The position numbers were made by a program, and so were the translations under genes. Positions 1 through 5,267 of a stretch of DNA of 5,267 bases are shown in pieces (position 1 is the stretch's first letter; each line of letters begins with the position of its first letter). Location: assembly GCA_021821585.1 (NCBI GenBank), contig JAKACF010000214.1, positions 1 to 5,267 of the forward strand, written 5' to 3'. A model generated the notes under the pieces. That model ran no database searches. It saw only the letters and a program-made list of their open reading frames with translations, and was not told the DNA's origin. The stretch is from Actinomycetes bacterium. GTDB taxonomy: Bacteria; Actinomycetota; Acidimicrobiia; Acidimicrobiales; Bog-793.

Positions 1-42
1 GCTATCGCAACCACCAACCTGGCCGAACAGGCCGAGAGAGGC

Positions 43-894
43 ATGTTCTCCGGCGCTATGGTCCTTCCCATGAGCCCGCACCAAGGTGGCGGCAGGTCCA
101 CCCGTCGGGCGCCCAGCCCGAAAGGCCACGATCCTCGCCGCGCTCGGACCTCCCGAGGCAACGACGGGAGCGGGGGCACCAAGTCACAGCGCGTCGTCCG
201 GGCTCAGCTCGACGACGCCTCGTCGGACTCGGGTCGCTTCCGTTCCCGCCGCGAGCGCAACTTCGAGTTGCCCCGGCCGGTCGTCGAGGAGCTGCGTGCA
301 CTCACCGATCCCCGCACCGCCCTCGTGCTCGAGCGCAGGATGATCAAGGCTGCCCAGGACTACGAGCGCGACCGCTACAAGGAGGCGCTGCAGAGCATCA
401 GGCCGGTGCTCGACGCCGCGCCGGACTCGGCCGCCGCCCGGGAGCTCCATGGCCTCATCCTCTACCGGCTCGGGCGATGGCGGCATGCCGCCAAGGAGCT
501 TCGCGCCGTCCACGAGATGACCGGGAGCTTCGACCAGTATCCGGTCATCGCCGACTGCGAGCGGGCGATGGGCCACCTCGAGAAGGTGAAGGACCTCTGG
601 GAGAGCCTGCGGCGCGAGGGCGTCGACAAGGAGGTGCTTGTCGAGGGACGGCTCGTCATGGCTGGTGCCCTTGCCGACTTGGGCGACCTCGAGAATGCGA
701 TCGCGTTGCTCCAGCCGGCGGCACGCCAGCGGCGCAAGCACGCCGATGTCCCGCTACTTCGCGAGTGGTACGCGCTCGCCCACCTCTACGAGCTCGCCGG
801 CGACCTGCCGCGGGCCCGAGAGCTCTTCTCCCGGGTCGCCACCCAGGCGCCGGACCTCCTCGACGCCCCCGAGAGGCTGAGGGCGATCCGCTGA
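43..894 (+). CDS. TPR-repeat protein of unknown function, start uncertain
   Basis: The product is 283 aa if started at ATG 43. The first ~75 residues are rich in Arg, Ser, Gly and Pro, look disordered, and are strongly basic. The rest looks like helical tetratricopeptide-type repeats: approximate units at 99-132 (YERDRYKEALQSI), 133-160 (LHGLILYRLGRWRHAAKEL), 200-228 (ALADLGDLENAIALL) and 239-272 (LAHLYELAGDLPRARELF). TPRs act as protein-binding scaffolds; no catalytic motif is visible. There is no signal peptide or membrane segment, so a cytoplasmic location is inferred. Start choice is open. The frame has no stop back to base 1, so the gene could begin outside the window. ATG 43 has a purine-rich GAGAGAGG placed almost against it. 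ATG 70 lies 7 nt after a TATGGT box and could be a leaderless start. The stop TGA (892-894) shares a base with the ATG of the next gene, implying co-translation with the YchF homologue. Arg-rich TPR proteins of this build are, from memory, common in Acidimicrobiia, but I know of no assigned role. Confidence 0.75.
   Translation: MFSGAMVLPMSPHQGGGRSTRRAPSPKGHDPRRARTSRGNDGSGGTKSQRVVRAQLDDASSDSGRFRSRRERNFELPRPVVEELRALTDPRTALVLERRMIKAAQDYERDRYKEALQSIRPVLDAAPDSAAARELHGLILYRLGRWRHAAKELRAVHEMTGSFDQYPVIADCERAMGHLEKVKDLWESLRREGVDKEVLVEGRLVMAGALADLGDLENAIALLQPAARQRRKHADVPLLREWYALAHLYELAGDLPRARELFSRVATQAPDLLDAPERLRAIR
57..62 (+). promoter_or_regulatory. Candidate -10 box (TATGGT) before the TPR gene
   Basis: TATGGT fits the actinobacterial TANNNT -10 pattern and lies in a locally less GC-rich stretch. 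Transcription would begin about 7 nt downstream, almost exactly at ATG 70, which would give a leaderless mRNA. No -35 hexamer is recognisable. This is a single short match and therefore weak. If ATG 43 or an upstream start is used, the box is simply coding sequence. Confidence 0.2.
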
Positions 895-1967
895 TGGACC
901 GCCTCGGTCTCGTCGGTCTGCCGAACAGCGGCAAGTCGGCGCTCTTCAACGCGCTCACCGGGGGCGACGCGCTCGTCGCGGCGCATCCCTTCTCGACGAC
1001 CGAGACCGAGATCGGAGTGGCGCACGTGCCCGACCCTCGGCTCGACGCGCTGGCCGAGATGAGCAAGTCGAAGAAGGTCGTGCCCGCCGCCTTCGAGGTG
1101 GTCGACATCGCCGGGGTGCAGAAGTCGAGCGAGCACGGCGAGGGTCTCGGCGCCCGCTTCCTCGCCGGCATTCGGGAGGTGGACGCGCTGGCGCTCGTGC
1201 TGCGCTCGTTCGCCGACGAGACCGTGCCCGGCGAGACGGACCCTGTGGGCGCGCTCGAGACGCTCGAGCTCGAGCTCGTGCTCGCCGACGCGAGCTCACT
1301 CGAGAACCAGCTCGCCCGCAAACGTCGGCCGGGAGAGGATCCCGCGCTCGGCGCGGCAATGGCCGCGGCACCCGCCGCACTCGAACTCCTCCACGGCGGG
1401 ACGCCGCTGTACCGGTCCGGGCTCCCGGCCGAGAGCCGCGAGGCGCTCAGGCCACTCTTCCTGCTCACCAACAAGCCGCTCGTCGCGGTCGTCAACGTGG
1501 GCGAGGACCAGCTCGGCGACACCGAGGAGCTGGAGCGCCCGGTGGCGGAGCATCTCGGGGAGGCGGCCGAGGTGCTCGCCGTCTGCGTCCAGCTCGAGGC
1601 CGAGGCGGCTCGGCTCGAACCGGGGGAGCGCAAGGAGCTGCTGGAGGGCCTCGGTCTCGGAGAGGGCGCCCTGCTTCGGGTGGCGGCCGCCGCCTGGCGG
1701 ATCCTCGGGCGCCAGACCTTCCTCACGACGGGGGAGAAGGAGTCGCGGGCCTGGATGTTCCGCAAGGGTGCGAAGGCCCCCGAGTGCGCAGGCGTCATCC
1801 ACTCCGACCTGCAGCGGGGCTTCATCAAGGCCGACGTCATCGCCTGGGACGAGCTGCTCGACGCCGGCTCCTTCGCCGCCGCCCGTGCGAAGGGCAAGGT
1901 TCGCCTCGAGGGCAAGGAGTACGTCGTCCAGGACGGCGACGTCCTCGAGATCCGGTTCAACGTCTGA
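894..1967 (+). CDS. ychF: YchF/OLA1-family P-loop NTPase (divergent)
   Basis: The 357-aa product is close to the usual ~363 aa of YchF, a cytosolic TRAFAC-class Obg-family ATPase/GTPase that associates with ribosomes and is linked to stress responses. Visible motifs: P-loop GLPNSGKS at 8-15 (G1); PFSTTE at 32-37 (switch I area); VPDPRLDAL at 45-53, a family hallmark; DIAG at 71-74 (G3) followed by GEGLGARFLAGIRE; and NVGE at 201-204, the NxxE form of G4 that replaces NKxD and explains the family's preference for ATP. The middle region (about 124-145 and 230-250) is helical, like the coiled-coil insertion. The C-terminal TGS domain runs from about 275 to 357 (RKGAKAPECAGVIHSD, then VVQDGDVLEIRFNV). 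A hydrophobic residue follows DIAG, as expected for HAS-NTPases. Oddities are NSGKSA where NVGKST is usual, and TETE where IEPN is usual. The start is ATG 894, overlapping the upstream stop by one base, with GAGGG (879-883) as a modest SD. It is the second gene of a tight cluster. Family assignment is secure; whether it is the main or a second YchF is unknown. Confidence 0.92.
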   Translation: MDRLGLVGLPNSGKSALFNALTGGDALVAAHPFSTTETEIGVAHVPDPRLDALAEMSKSKKVVPAAFEVVDIAGVQKSSEHGEGLGARFLAGIREVDALALVLRSFADETVPGETDPVGALETLELELVLADASSLENQLARKRRPGEDPALGAAMAAAPAALELLHGGTPLYRSGLPAESREALRPLFLLTNKPLVAVVNVGEDQLGDTEELERPVAEHLGEAAEVLAVCVQLEAEAARLEPGERKELLEGLGLGEGALLRVAAAAWRILGRQTFLTTGEKESRAWMFRKGAKAPECAGVIHSDLQRGFIKADVIAWDELLDAGSFAAARAKGKVRLEGKEYVVQDGDVLEIRFNV

Positions 1968-1969
1968 GC

Positions 1970-2800
1970 ATGACGGCCGCCGAGGGCGAGGGAGCCGACG
2001 TCCCCCTTCTCGAGTACGACCCCGACCCGAGCGCCATGATCGAGCCGTCGGCCCACTTCGGGGCCGCCTCTCCTGCCGAGCTCAGCATCCCGCGTGTCGG
2101 CGTGGCCTGCTTCTTCGGAGACGCCGTCGCCCGGATCGCCCGGGAGCACGAGGCGAAGGTGCTGACCCACCTCGTGGCGGAGCACGGCCGCCACGCCGTC
2201 TACGAGATCGAGCACCGCGGTCAGCGGCTGGCCTTTTACCAGGCAGGACTGGGCGCCCCGCTGGCGGCGACCTTCCTCGAGGAGATCATCGACTACGGCT
2301 GCACGACGATCGTCGTCTGCGGCGGCTGCGGCGCCCTCGACCACTCCCTCGCCCTCGGGCACGTGGTGGTCGTCGACGAGGCCGTGCGCGACGAGGGCAC
2401 CTCCTACCACTACCTCCCGGCCTCCCGCACCGTGGCGGCGGACCCCGGGATCGTCTCGGTGCTCGAACGGGTGCTCGGTGAGGCGGGTGTCCCCTACGAG
2501 ACCGGCAAGACCTGGAGCACCGACGCGCCCTACAGGGAGACGCGCCGCAAGGTGGCGCACCGGAGACAGGAGGGCTGTCTCGTGGTCGAGATGGAGGCCG
2601 CCGCCCTGCTCGCCGTCGGCCGCTTCCGGGGGGCACACGTCGGGCAGCTCTTGTACGCGGGGGACTCGCTCGCGGGCGAGGAGTGGGACCACCGTGGCTG
2701 GGTCGGAGCGCACGACGTCCGCGAGCAGCTGTTCTGGCTGGCGGCCGACGCGGCTGTCGCCGTGGCGGCGCAACGGGGACCCGACGCGGCCGGCCGTTAG
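1970..2800 (+). CDS. Nucleoside phosphorylase (PNP/UDP phosphorylase family)
   Basis: The 276-aa protein is expected to catalyse reversible phosphorolysis of a nucleoside to free base and (deoxy)ribose-1-phosphate in the cytoplasm, as part of nucleoside salvage. Motifs in order: LLEYD then MIEPS (13-27), typical of the N-terminus of an uncharacterised subfamily common in Firmicutes; VGVACFFGDAVARIA (43-57), the counterpart of the phosphate-site GDPxR region in E. coli Udp/DeoD; QAGLGAP (91-97) and CGGCGALD (117-124), the glycine-rich phosphate/ribose loops; RDEGTSYHYLP (140-150); TWSTDAPYRET (181-191); VVEMEAAAL (205-213), with the E-M-E ribose-binding signature; and YAGDSLAGEEWDHR (229-242). 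Length fits the ~250-280 aa family norm. The conserved LLEYD segment lies before the next in-frame ATG (M23), which supports ATG 1970. Only 2 nt separate it from the ychF stop and there is no good SD, so translation probably depends on coupling. Substrate (purine versus uridine) cannot be decided from sequence alone; the classic GDPxR motif is altered. Confidence 0.88.
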   Translation: MTAAEGEGADVPLLEYDPDPSAMIEPSAHFGAASPAELSIPRVGVACFFGDAVARIAREHEAKVLTHLVAEHGRHAVYEIEHRGQRLAFYQAGLGAPLAATFLEEIIDYGCTTIVVCGGCGALDHSLALGHVVVVDEAVRDEGTSYHYLPASRTVAADPGIVSVLERVLGEAGVPYETGKTWSTDAPYRETRRKVAHRRQEGCLVVEMEAAALLAVGRFRGAHVGQLLYAGDSLAGEEWDHRGWVGAHDVREQLFWLAADAAVAVAAQRGPDAAGR

Positions 2801-2803
2801 GCT
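2798..2803 (+). promoter_or_regulatory. Candidate -10 box (TAGGCT) for the aldolase gene
   Basis: TAGGCT fits the TANNNT -10 consensus, overlaps the TAG stop of the phosphorylase gene, and starts a markedly AT-richer patch (2796-2834). A start site near 2810 would leave a ~25-nt leader containing the Shine-Dalgarno. No -35 element is evident in the GC-rich coding sequence upstream. It could give the aldolase a promoter independent of the upstream cluster, but read-through is equally possible. Confidence 0.3.
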
Positions 2804-2822
2804 GGAAGAACTGTTTCGACTC

Positions 2823-2830
2823 AAAGGAGG
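2823..2830 (+). promoter_or_regulatory. Strong Shine-Dalgarno for the aldolase gene
   Basis: AAAGGAGG is a near-perfect anti-SD match, with a 4-nt spacer to GTG 2835. It fixes the start of the aldolase and is much stronger than the sites before the other genes here, which suggests high-level translation. Confidence 0.85.
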
Positions 2831-2834
2831 AAAG

Positions 2835-3890
2835 GTGGCGACTGACGTCCGCGAGCTCCTCGGCGACGAAGCCGACTCCCTGCTCAAGCACCAGGCGACC
2901 GCCTTCCCGCGCGAGAGACTGATCCTTCCCGGGCCCGACTTCGTCGACCGGGTCCTCGTCGCGAGCGACCGTCCCATCTCGGTGCTGCGCAACCTCCAGG
3001 CCACCTTCGGTCACGGGCGCCTCGGCGGCACCGGCTATCTCTCGATCCTCCCGGTCGACCAGGGGATCGAGCACTCGGCCGCGGCGAGCTTCTCGAAGAA
3101 CCCGGAGTACTTCGACCCCGAGCGGCTCGTGGAGCTGGCGCTCGAGGCGCAGTGCTCAGCCCTCGCGACGACCCTCGGCGGCCTCGGCATCGTGGCGAGG
3201 AAGTACGCCCACAAGATCCCCTTCATCGTGAAGCTCAACCACAACGAGCTCCTCACCTATCCGACCCAGTCGGACCAGGTGCCCTTCGGGAGCGTCCGGC
3301 AGGCGGCCGACCTCGGTGCCGTCGGCGTCGGCGCCACCATCTACTTCGGCTCCCCCGAGGCGACGCGGCAGATCCGCGAAGTGAGTGCGATGTTCGCCGA
3401 GGCACACCGCCTGGGCCTCTACACCGTCTTGTGGTGCTACCTCCGCAACCCGGAGTTCAAGACTCCCGAGGCCGACTACCACCTCTCGGCGGACCTGACC
3501 GGCCAGGCGAACCACATCGGGGTCACCATCGAGGCCGACATCGTGAAGCAGAAGCAGCCGGAGAACAACGGTGGCTACACGGCGCTCAAGTTCGGCCGGA
3601 CGGACCCGCTCGTCTACGACGAGCTCACCACCGATCATCCGATCGACCTCACCCGCTGGCAGGTCGTGAACACCTACGCCGGCCGGGTCGGCCTCATCAA
3701 CTCCGGGGGCGAGTCAAAGGGCGCCTCGGACCTCGCCCAGGCGGTCCGCACCGCCGTCATCAACAAGCGGGCGGGGGGGATGGGCCTCATCGTCGGGCGC
3801 AAGTCGTTCCAGCGACCGATGGACGAGGGCGTCGCCCTCATCAACGCCGTCCAGGACGTCTTCCTCGACCCCACCATCACGGTCGCCTGA
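2835..3890 (+). CDS. fbaB: Class I fructose-bisphosphate aldolase (DhnA/FbaB type)
   Basis: The 351-aa product matches E. coli FbaB (about 350 aa) from end to end as I recall that sequence, including the N-terminus (VRELLGDEADSLLKH) and the C-terminus (INAVQDVFLD, then TITVA). It should interconvert fructose-1,6-bisphosphate with dihydroxyacetone phosphate and glyceraldehyde-3-phosphate through a lysine Schiff base, in glycolysis/gluconeogenesis. Visible landmarks of the TIM barrel: GYLSILPVDQGIEHSA (67-82); VKLNHNELL (132-140); GAVGVGATIYFGS (161-173); DLTGQANHIG (220-229); ADIVKQK (234-240), which by alignment with archaeal class I aldolases should carry the Schiff-base lysine, most likely K238; GLINSGGESKG (286-296) and GLIVGRKSF (317-325), the phosphate-binding loops. 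All key segments are intact and there is no frameshift. GTG 2835 is chosen for its strong SD and the N-terminal alignment. It sits 34 nt after the phosphorylase gene, so it may be co-transcribed with it or use its own promoter. Other DhnA-family enzymes (LsrF, DKFP/DHNA-like aldolases) are much shorter, so FBP aldolase is favoured. Confidence 0.94.
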   Translation: MATDVRELLGDEADSLLKHQATAFPRERLILPGPDFVDRVLVASDRPISVLRNLQATFGHGRLGGTGYLSILPVDQGIEHSAAASFSKNPEYFDPERLVELALEAQCSALATTLGGLGIVARKYAHKIPFIVKLNHNELLTYPTQSDQVPFGSVRQAADLGAVGVGATIYFGSPEATRQIREVSAMFAEAHRLGLYTVLWCYLRNPEFKTPEADYHLSADLTGQANHIGVTIEADIVKQKQPENNGGYTALKFGRTDPLVYDELTTDHPIDLTRWQVVNTYAGRVGLINSGGESKGASDLAQAVRTAVINKRAGGMGLIVGRKSFQRPMDEGVALINAVQDVFLDPTITVA

Positions 3891-3917
3891 CCCCCCGCAG
3901 GTCGCCTCAACAGGGCG

Positions 3918-3946
3918 GTGAGACATCACGGCCGTCTTCGTCTCAC
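3918..3946. promoter_or_regulatory. Perfect inverted repeat, candidate operator upstream of korA
   Basis: GTGAGAC (3918-3924) and its exact reverse complement GTCTCAC (3940-3946) flank a 15-nt spacer. The spacer contains the 8-bp palindrome ACGGCCGT (3928-3935), centred within half a base of the outer repeat. The half-sites are 22 bp apart, about two helical turns, as expected for a dimeric regulator bound to one DNA face. The element ends 5 bp before a candidate korA -10 box, so it would cover roughly -46 to -18. The alternative is a weak rho-independent terminator for the aldolase, but there is no T-tract and the 7-bp stem has a 15-nt loop. I do not recognise the cognate regulator. Confidence 0.45.
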
Positions 3947-3951
3947 GACGG

Positions 3952-3957
3952 TAGAGT
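3952..3957 (+). promoter_or_regulatory. Candidate korA -10 box (TAGAGT)
   Basis: TAGAGT fits TANNNT and lies 34 nt before the GTG start. Transcription from about 3964 would give a ~27-nt leader. The expected -35 position (about 3929-3934) is occupied by the centre of the inverted repeat and has no TTGACA-like hexamer, which would suit an activator-dependent or repressed promoter. The 100-nt gap and this box suggest korA starts a separate transcription unit. Confidence 0.4.
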
Positions 3958-3982
3958 GGACTTCACGCCGAGGACGGGGATG

Positions 3983-3998
3983 GTGACGAGGTGACGAG
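3983..3998 (+). repeat. Tandem 8-bp duplication GTGACGAG across the korA start
   Basis: Two exact copies of GTGACGAG lie head to tail at 3983-3990 and 3991-3998. The second copy begins with the proposed GTG start codon of korA. The first copy also begins with GTG, but in another frame, where it belongs to a 4-codon ORF (ATG GTG ACG AGG, stop TGA 3992-3994). The duplication may be chance or slippage; it creates two look-alike start contexts 8 nt apart. Confidence 0.6.
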
Positions 3999-5267
3999 CA
4001 CGACCGAATCCGAACATCACGCTGACCGAAGGGTGCAGCTCGTCGATCGAGTGGTGATCCGCTTCGCCGGCGACTCCGGCGACGGGATCCAGGTGACGGG
4101 GGACCAGTTCACGACCGAGAGCGCCATCTTCGGCAACGACCTCTCGACGCTCCCGAACTTCCCGGCGGAGATCCGGGCACCCGCCGGCACCCTCGCCGGC
4201 GTCTCCGCCTTCCAGGTGCACATCTCCGATCACGACATCCTCACCCCGGGGGACGCCCCGAACGTGCTCGTCGCCATGAACCCGGCGGCGCTCAGGGCGA
4301 ACGTGGGCGACCTGCCCGTCGGCGGCATCGTCGTCGTCAACTCCGACGCCTTCGACGAGCGGGCGCTCGAGAAGGCGGGCTACAGCTCGAACCCGCTGAC
4401 CGACGAAAGCCTGAAGGGCTTCCGCGTCTACGAGGTGCCGATGACCTCGCTCACCCTCGAAGCCTGCAAGCCGAGCGGCGCCAAGCCGCGGGACGCCGAG
4501 CGCAGCAAGAACTTCTTCGCCCTCGGCCTCGTCGCCTGGCTCTACCAGCGGCCGACGGCGGTCACCGAGAGCTGGATCGCCAAGCGGTACGGCAAGAACC
4601 CGATCGTGGTGGAAGCCAACACGCTCGCCTTCCGGGCCGGCTACCACTTCGGCGAGACCGCCGAGCTCTTCGAGTCGGTCTACGAGGTCCCCGCCGCCGA
4701 GCACGACCCCGGCACCTACACCAACATCACCGGCAACACCGCCCTCGCCTGGGGTCTCCTGGCTGCCGCCGAGCTCGGGAAGGTGCCGCTGTTCCTCGGC
4801 TCCTACCCGATCACGCCCGCCTCCGACATCCTGCACGAGCTCTCCAAGCACAAGAACTTCGGGGTGCGGACCCTGCAGGCCGAGGACGAGATCGCCGGCG
4901 TCGGAGCCGCTCTCGGGGCCGCCTTTGGCGGCGCCCTCGGCGTGACGACGACGAGCGGCCCCGGCGTCGACCTGAAGGCCGAGACGATCGGCCTCGCCGT
5001 CAGCCTCGAGCTGCCGCTCCTCATCGTCGACATCCAGCGGGGGGGTCCCTCGACCGGCCTCCCTACGAAGACGGAGCAAGCGGACCTGCTGCACGCCATG
5101 TTCGGGCGCCACGGCGAGGCCCCGGTCCCGATCGTGGCCGCCAAGACGCCCTCCCACTGCTTCGATGCGGCCATCGAAGCGGTCCGGATCGCCCTCAAGT
5201 ACCGGACCCCTGTCTTCCTGCTCTCCGACGGCTACCTCGCCAACGGCTCGGAGCCCTGGAAGGTCCC
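3991..5267 (+). CDS. korA: 2-oxoglutarate:ferredoxin oxidoreductase alpha subunit, 3' end cut off
   Basis: The enzyme converts 2-oxoglutarate, CoA and oxidised ferredoxin to succinyl-CoA, CO2 and reduced ferredoxin, with TPP carried by KorB. The first 425 residues are present; actinobacterial KorA is about 600-650 aa, so roughly a third is beyond the right edge. Residues 20 to ~225 form the gamma domain (VVIRFAGDSGDGIQ; DLSTLPNFPAEIRAPAGTL; SDHDILTPGD; VAMNPAAL), fused to the alpha pyrimidine-binding domain from about 246 (GNTALAWGLL; SYPITPASDILHEL at 271-284; QAEDEIAG at 296-303; TTTSGPG at 319-325; QRGGPSTGLPTKTEQADLL at 349-367; LSDGYLANGSEPW at 411-423). The GLPTKTEQ motif and the gamma-alpha fusion favour the two-subunit KorAB type over pyruvate oxidoreductases, though related 2-oxoacids cannot be excluded. 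GTG 3991 is the first in-frame start after stop TAG 3952-3954; its SD is weak (GGGGA, 3976-3980). The first ~18 residues are non-conserved. A korB gene would be expected immediately downstream. It likely has its own promoter. Confidence 0.93.
   Translation, partial: MTSTTESEHHADRRVQLVDRVVIRFAGDSGDGIQVTGDQFTTESAIFGNDLSTLPNFPAEIRAPAGTLAGVSAFQVHISDHDILTPGDAPNVLVAMNPAALRANVGDLPVGGIVVVNSDAFDERALEKAGYSSNPLTDESLKGFRVYEVPMTSLTLEACKPSGAKPRDAERSKNFFALGLVAWLYQRPTAVTESWIAKRYGKNPIVVEANTLAFRAGYHFGETAELFESVYEVPAAEHDPGTYTNITGNTALAWGLLAAAELGKVPLFLGSYPITPASDILHELSKHKNFGVRTLQAEDEIAGVGAALGAAFGGALGVTTTSGPGVDLKAETIGLAVSLELPLLIVDIQRGGPSTGLPTKTEQADLLHAMFGRHGEAPVPIVAAKTPSHCFDAAIEAVRIALKYRTPVFLLSDGYLANGSEPWKV

Noticed and set aside
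477..893. Longer upstream start for the YchF protein (ATG 477)
   Set aside because: The extra 139 residues overlap the TPR gene out of frame and are Arg/Pro/Gly-rich. The conserved YchF N-terminus begins exactly at ATG 894.
1251..1282. CTCGAG/GAGCTC-type short repeats, self-complementary
   Set aside because: They are alternating Leu (CTC) and Glu (GAG) codons in the helical segment of YchF, explained by codon bias rather than by a DNA site.
2478..2834. Longer upstream start for the aldolase
   Set aside because: The extension overlaps the phosphorylase gene and is low complexity. The strong SD at 2823-2830 and the FbaB alignment fix GTG 2835.
656..3004. 782-codon open frame on the minus strand
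   Set aside because: It runs antisense across three well-supported genes, its translation is low-complexity Ser/Arg/Pro with no recognisable domain, and long antisense frames are expected in very GC-rich coding DNA.
3881..3907. Direct repeat GGTCGCCT (3881-3888 and 3900-3907)
   Set aside because: One copy is within the aldolase's last codons, and 8-bp matches of such composition are common by chance in this GC-rich sequence.
3891..3946. Rho-independent terminator after the aldolase
   Set aside because: The only clear stem is 7 bp with a 15-nt loop and no T-tract follows; an operator reading fits better, though a weak terminator role is not excluded.
3152..3994. 280-codon forward frame overlapping the aldolase
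   Set aside because: It is an Arg/Pro/His-rich shadow of the aldolase in another frame. Only its last four codons (the M-V-T-R mini-ORF) are of any interest.
3943..5157. 404-codon open frame on the minus strand opposite korA
   Set aside because: Its translation is Gly/Val/Glu/Arg-rich with no domain, and it mirrors the codon bias of korA, whose motifs are unmistakable.
1..5267. A novel defence system, mobile element or CRISPR array
   Set aside because: All genes belong to recognisable metabolic or housekeeping families with uniform codon use; no integrase, transposase, terminal repeats, nuclease/effector domains or spaced repeats were seen.

Overview
This 5.3 kb window is very GC-rich and densely coding on the + strand only. 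It suggests a high-GC Actinomycetota chromosome, possibly class Acidimicrobiia. That placement is inference. It rests on the strong G/C third-position bias, the Arg/Gly/Ser-rich TPR protein, TANNNT-type -10 boxes without a clear -35, GTG starts, and a fused gamma-alpha KorA of actinobacterial type. No mobile element, CRISPR array, tRNA or rRNA was seen. I read the window as ordinary core or housekeeping sequence.

Layout, left to right. Positions 43-894 encode a small TPR-repeat protein whose true start is uncertain, because its frame stays open to the left edge. Its stop codon shares one base with the start of a YchF/OLA1-family GTPase (894-1967). After a 2-nt gap comes a nucleoside phosphorylase-family protein (1970-2800). 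These three genes are packed tightly enough to be one translationally coupled transcript. A 34-nt gap with a strong Shine-Dalgarno leads into a class I (DhnA/FbaB-type) fructose-bisphosphate aldolase (2835-3890). A 100-nt intergenic region follows, the only substantial non-coding stretch. It holds a perfect inverted repeat with a nested palindrome and a candidate -10 box. The last gene is korA, the alpha subunit of 2-oxoglutarate:ferredoxin oxidoreductase. It starts with GTG at 3991 and is cut by the right edge after 425 codons.

Functionally the window mixes stress or translation-linked GTPase biology (YchF), nucleoside salvage (phosphorylase, yielding sugar phosphates), glycolysis/gluconeogenesis (aldolase) and ferredoxin-dependent central carbon metabolism (KorA). 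The nucleoside phosphorylase and aldolase both touch sugar-phosphate metabolism, but a dedicated joint pathway is not shown. I found no convincing new multi-gene system. The items most worth a second look are the inverted repeat over the korA promoter, the divergent nucleotide-binding motifs of the YchF homologue, the little-characterised phosphorylase subfamily, and the duplicated octamer with a 4-codon mini-ORF at the korA start.
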